Part shown: piece by piece, positions 40,760 through 42,512 of the stretch | Layout: every line of letters begins with the position of its first letter | Numbering within the stretch: the stretch's first letter is position 1 | Assembly: GCF_003049665.1 (NCBI RefSeq) | Contig: NZ_PYWM01000038.1 | Location: 1-42,512, forward strand | Source of the DNA: Lysinibacillus mangiferihumi | GTDB taxonomy: Bacteria > Bacillota > Bacilli > Bacillales_A > Planococcaceae | Direction: 5' to 3' | DNA length: 42,512 nucleotides | Program-made: the position numbers and the translations under genes | The notes under the pieces: model-generated | Told to the model about the DNA's origin: nothing | What the model saw: only the letters and a program-made list of their open reading frames with translations | The model's database searches: none

Positions 40760-40819
40760 ATCGCTATGAACTCGAAAATAACTAAACCCCTTTTTCTTTC
40801 CCCTGTAGTTCATAGCGAT
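40760..40819. repeat. 13-bp perfect inverted repeat at gene end
   Basis: ATCGCTATGAACT (40760-40772) and AGTTCATAGCGAT (40807-40819) flank 34 nt containing CCCC-TTTTT-CTTTCCCC. It abuts the stop of the winged-helix gene. No T-run follows, so it is not a typical terminator. Confidence 0.75.
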
Positions 40820-41712
40820 CACCATTCAAGCCAGTTTTCTAACGATGGTTCACCATGCACCGTTGATTGTGGAAGGCTATCCCTTTCCTTTAACCAATTA
40901 TAAAAAGGAACAGGACGTTCTTTATATGATGTTTCTTCTATAGAAGGTGATTTATATAACCTATTATTTGAACGCTCTACAGCCTTGCTATACGCTCCTA
41001 CAAATACAGCTCTTAATGTACTTGCTACAGTTAATGTACCTTCTTTAATATCCATAGCAATTTTGAATAGCACATTTTTAGCTTTAATGAAGTCAGGTGC
41101 ACTTTGAACCTGTGCTGCCAATACAACCTTGTGCATTTCATCTTTTAAGTTATCTGCTAACGGTAAGCTATTCATGAAATCAAATAGCATGACTTGATAC
41201 TCGTTCATATACTCTTTTTTCTTTTCAACTTGCAAAGCCAATTCATTACCTAGACTCATAATATTATTTGCTTGTTTAGAATTTAAAAGATTAAAAGAAT
41301 TAGATGGTTGGTTTTCAGATTGTGGACGACAAACCGCGTCATTACTAGCTTCATCTGCTGTTATTCGTTGGGACACGCTCGATGGGACATAAGGTAAAAT
41401 GCGATAAATACTAGCCCCTTTAATACCGTTTAATTTCGTTCCTGGTACTTTTTCAATGATGCCTAATGACTCTAATTTTTTTACGCTACGATAAACCGTC
41501 TTCGTACTGATCTCCAATGCATCAGCAATTGTAGATGCTTTTAAATGACATGCTCCAGTATGTTCTAAACTATGAGAAGCAAGTTTATAAACGATGGCAC
41601 GCTCTGATTCTGTTAAATCATAGTAATGAACCGCCATGTGGTCTTCCACACTCTTATCCATATCTGCTACTGAATCGAATGTTGTATATTGTGCTAAGTA
41701 TTCGAATGCCAT
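40819..41712 (-). CDS. Winged-helix DNA-binding protein of mobile-element type
   Basis: About 297 residues from ATG 41712 (GAGGTGA upstream). The N-terminal third holds a winged helix: LTESERAIVYKLASHSLEH then KASTIADALEISTKTVYRSVKKLESLGIIEKVPG. A linker rich in Ser/Asn/Gln and a helical C-terminal part follow. Proteins with this head occur on Bacillaceae plasmids and genomic islands and may act in replication or regulation; I cannot tell which. Closely followed by a small ORF upstream (41734-41910) with the same type of ribosome binding site. Confidence 0.7.
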   Translation of the reverse strand: MAFEYLAQYTTFDSVADMDKSVEDHMAVHYYDLTESERAIVYKLASHSLEHTGACHLKASTIADALEISTKTVYRSVKKLESLGIIEKVPGTKLNGIKGASIYRILPYVPSSVSQRITADEASNDAVCRPQSENQPSNSFNLLNSKQANNIMSLGNELALQVEKKKEYMNEYQVMLFDFMNSLPLADNLKDEMHKVVLAAQVQSAPDFIKAKNVLFKIAMDIKEGTLTVASTLRAVFVGAYSKAVERSNNRLYKSPSIEETSYKERPVPFYNWLKERDSLPQSTVHGEPSLENWLEW

Positions 41713-41733
41713 CGTTTTCACCTCGTTTTCATA

Positions 41734-41910
41734 TTACTTAAATGTTTTTCGTAAATTCTCACGTATTTCTTTTACTTCTAAATCAGTCAACAGACTGTGA
41801 TACCTTATAATCCATTTCAAGCGTCGCTGATACTTGTGGACATCTGTAATTGCCTTGTGTTGTTTCATCTTTGCTTGAAGGTACTCATTGCGTTGTTGGA
41901 TGGTTTTCAA
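41734..41910 (-). CDS. Small basic helical protein
   Basis: About 58 residues from TTG 41910, chosen because GTGAGGTGA lies 6 nt upstream; a longer frame to 41991 has a hydrophobic, repeat-like N-terminus without a site. The protein is Lys/Gln/Arg-rich (TIQQRNEYLQAKMKQHKAI) and predicted helical, possibly coiled coil. It is 21 nt from the winged-helix start, so the two are probably co-transcribed. Confidence 0.55.
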   Translation of the reverse strand: MKTIQQRNEYLQAKMKQHKAITDVHKYQRRLKWIIRYHSLLTDLEVKEIRENLRKTFK

Positions 41911-42004
41911 TTTGTTCACCTCACTTAAAATATCGTTTAAAGTTACATTTATTAATAATAATATTAAACTTAATAATTTAATTATACACACAAAAATTTA
42001 TATG

Positions 42005-42022
42005 TAAACATTTTTATGTTTA
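42005..42022. promoter_or_regulatory. Operator-like dyad in divergent promoter region
   Basis: TAAACAT (42005-42011) and ATGTTTA (42016-42022) form a perfect inverted repeat with a 4-nt centre. It lies just upstream of a TATAAT (about 42042-42047) serving the Cro/C1-type gene, and between it and the divergent small basic protein. Size and position fit a repressor operator. Confidence 0.55.
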
Positions 42023-42076
42023 TTTTTAAACTCTTTAGTGTATAATGAAATTAATAAATGAAGTGGAGGGTTGGAT

Positions 42077-42280
42077 ATGGCTGAGCAGATTAAAATTTTG
42101 CTAATAAAAAAGGGACTGACTATTACTGATTTAGCAAAGAAGATAGGTACATCTACGCAAAACCTATCAAATAAATTAAAACGTAATGATTTTAAAATGA
42201 GTGAATTAAAAGAGATTGCAGAAGCATTAGAGGTTAAATTTGAAATATATTTTGAAATGGAAGATGGCACGAAGATATAA
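42077..42280 (+). CDS. Cro/C1-type helix-turn-helix repressor
   Basis: A 67-residue protein from ATG 42077 (TGGAGGG 6 nt upstream; the TTG at 42071 touches that site). Nearly the whole protein is one HTH domain: KGLTITDLAKKIGTSTQNLS followed by FKMSELKEIAEALEVKFEI. It is divergent from the small basic and winged-helix genes, the normal layout of a phage or plasmid control region, and may repress them through the dyad at 42005-42022. Confidence 0.85.
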   Translation: MAEQIKILLIKKGLTITDLAKKIGTSTQNLSNKLKRNDFKMSELKEIAEALEVKFEIYFEMEDGTKI

Positions 42281-42301
42281 ATAATCTGTGGAGGACTAAC
42301 C

Positions 42302-42469
42302 ATGTTTAAAAAGTTGATTAGTAAAAAGAAGCGACAATTAAAGAAACAAGCTAAAAAGGCAATATACGAAGCAACTGGAATTAAGCCTATTAAGATTAAA
42401 AAGCCAAAGCCATTGATTAAGAAAAAACGTAAACCATCTTTAAAAAGTGCTATTAAAAAATTATTTTAA
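42302..42469 (+). CDS. Very basic 55-aa protein
   Basis: ATG 42302 has a TGGAGGA site and lies 21 nt after the repressor stop, so it is in the same transcript. About 24 of 55 residues are Lys or Arg, with a Pro/Ile/Lys repeat pattern in the centre (IKPIKIKKPKPLIKKKRKP). No membrane helix. Such proteins often bind nucleic acid. I do not know a family. A terminator (42471-42504) follows. Confidence 0.65.
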   Translation: MFKKLISKKKRQLKKQAKKAIYEATGIKPIKIKKPKPLIKKKRKPSLKSAIKKLF

Positions 42470-42470
42470 G

Positions 42471-42504
42471 CAGATAACTAATTATGGTTGTCTGTTTTTT
42501 TATG
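42471..42504 (+). terminator. Terminator after the basic protein gene
   Basis: CAGATAAC pairs with GTTGTCTG (one wobble) around an 8-nt loop, then TTTTTTT. Confidence 0.82.
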
Positions 42505-42512
42505 TACTTTCA

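Noticed and set aside
1..42512. CRISPR array, tRNA or rRNA genes
   Set aside because: No regular spaced repeats, cloverleaf-like segments with CCA context or rRNA signatures were recognised in the window.

Overview
The window looks like a chromosomal segment of a low-GC, endospore-forming Bacillaceae/Planococcaceae bacterium, most likely Lysinibacillus or a close relative. The basis is AT-rich sequence, AGGAGG-type ribosome binding sites with frequent TTG/GTG starts, an S-box (SAM-I) riboswitch, and typical gene families (YocH-like LysM/3D protein, PepT, YojM-like Cu/Zn SOD, LytS-type hybrid kinase with a SARP response regulator). The genus assignment is inference from protein style, not from a database match.

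Layout. 1-1007: a two-component system on the minus strand (OmpR-type regulator, an overlooked 51-aa one-TM ORF, and the start of a histidine kinase cut by the window edge). 1109-8487: an EamA permease, a small excisionase-like protein, a short homoserine dehydrogenase, a Panacea/SocA-like protein behind a hairpin-rich leader, O-acetylhomoserine sulfhydrylase under a SAM-I riboswitch, a PlsY-like acyltransferase and a succinate/acetyl-CoA:CoA-transferase. 8796-15243: nitroreductase, two unknown proteins, YhhN, PepT and a DMT permease. 15262-16767: an iron-related patch, with a Fur-box promoter driving an unannotated small RNA next to an FhuF-like [2Fe-2S] protein. 16823-23017: a peptide/amino-acid catabolic module (GNAT, dipeptide epimerase, divergent regulator with tandem operator-like repeats, NhaC antiporter, M20 amidohydrolase). 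23219-27345: a 47-aa small gene and a TAXI-type TRAP transporter operon. 27782-30493: duplicated Cu/Zn superoxide dismutase lipoproteins separated by a 322-bp MITE-like element and followed by a decayed IS605-type tnpB. 30726-39939: YocH-like cell-wall protein, SARP response regulator, diguanylate cyclase, 1007-aa hybrid kinase with a degenerate first kinase module, DUF2269-like and HD-domain proteins, orphan zf-HC2 membrane protein, and PhnA/YjdM. 40200-42505: an accessory-looking region with an unexplained transcribed unit, small ORFs, a winged-helix protein, a Cro/C1-type repressor with an operator-like dyad and a very basic 55-aa protein.

Most notable: a strong sigma-A promoter whose -10 lies inside a canonical Fur palindrome, firing into a gap between convergent genes and ending about 170 nt later at a strong terminator. 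The predicted RNA has no convincing ORF but exposes C-rich anti-Shine-Dalgarno stretches, as FsrA and IsrR do. Other second-look items are a six-hairpin leader before the Panacea-like gene, a 45-bp palindromic repeat family shared across the window, a probable non-canonical AUA start codon, and a hybrid kinase whose first phosphoacceptor histidine is lost.
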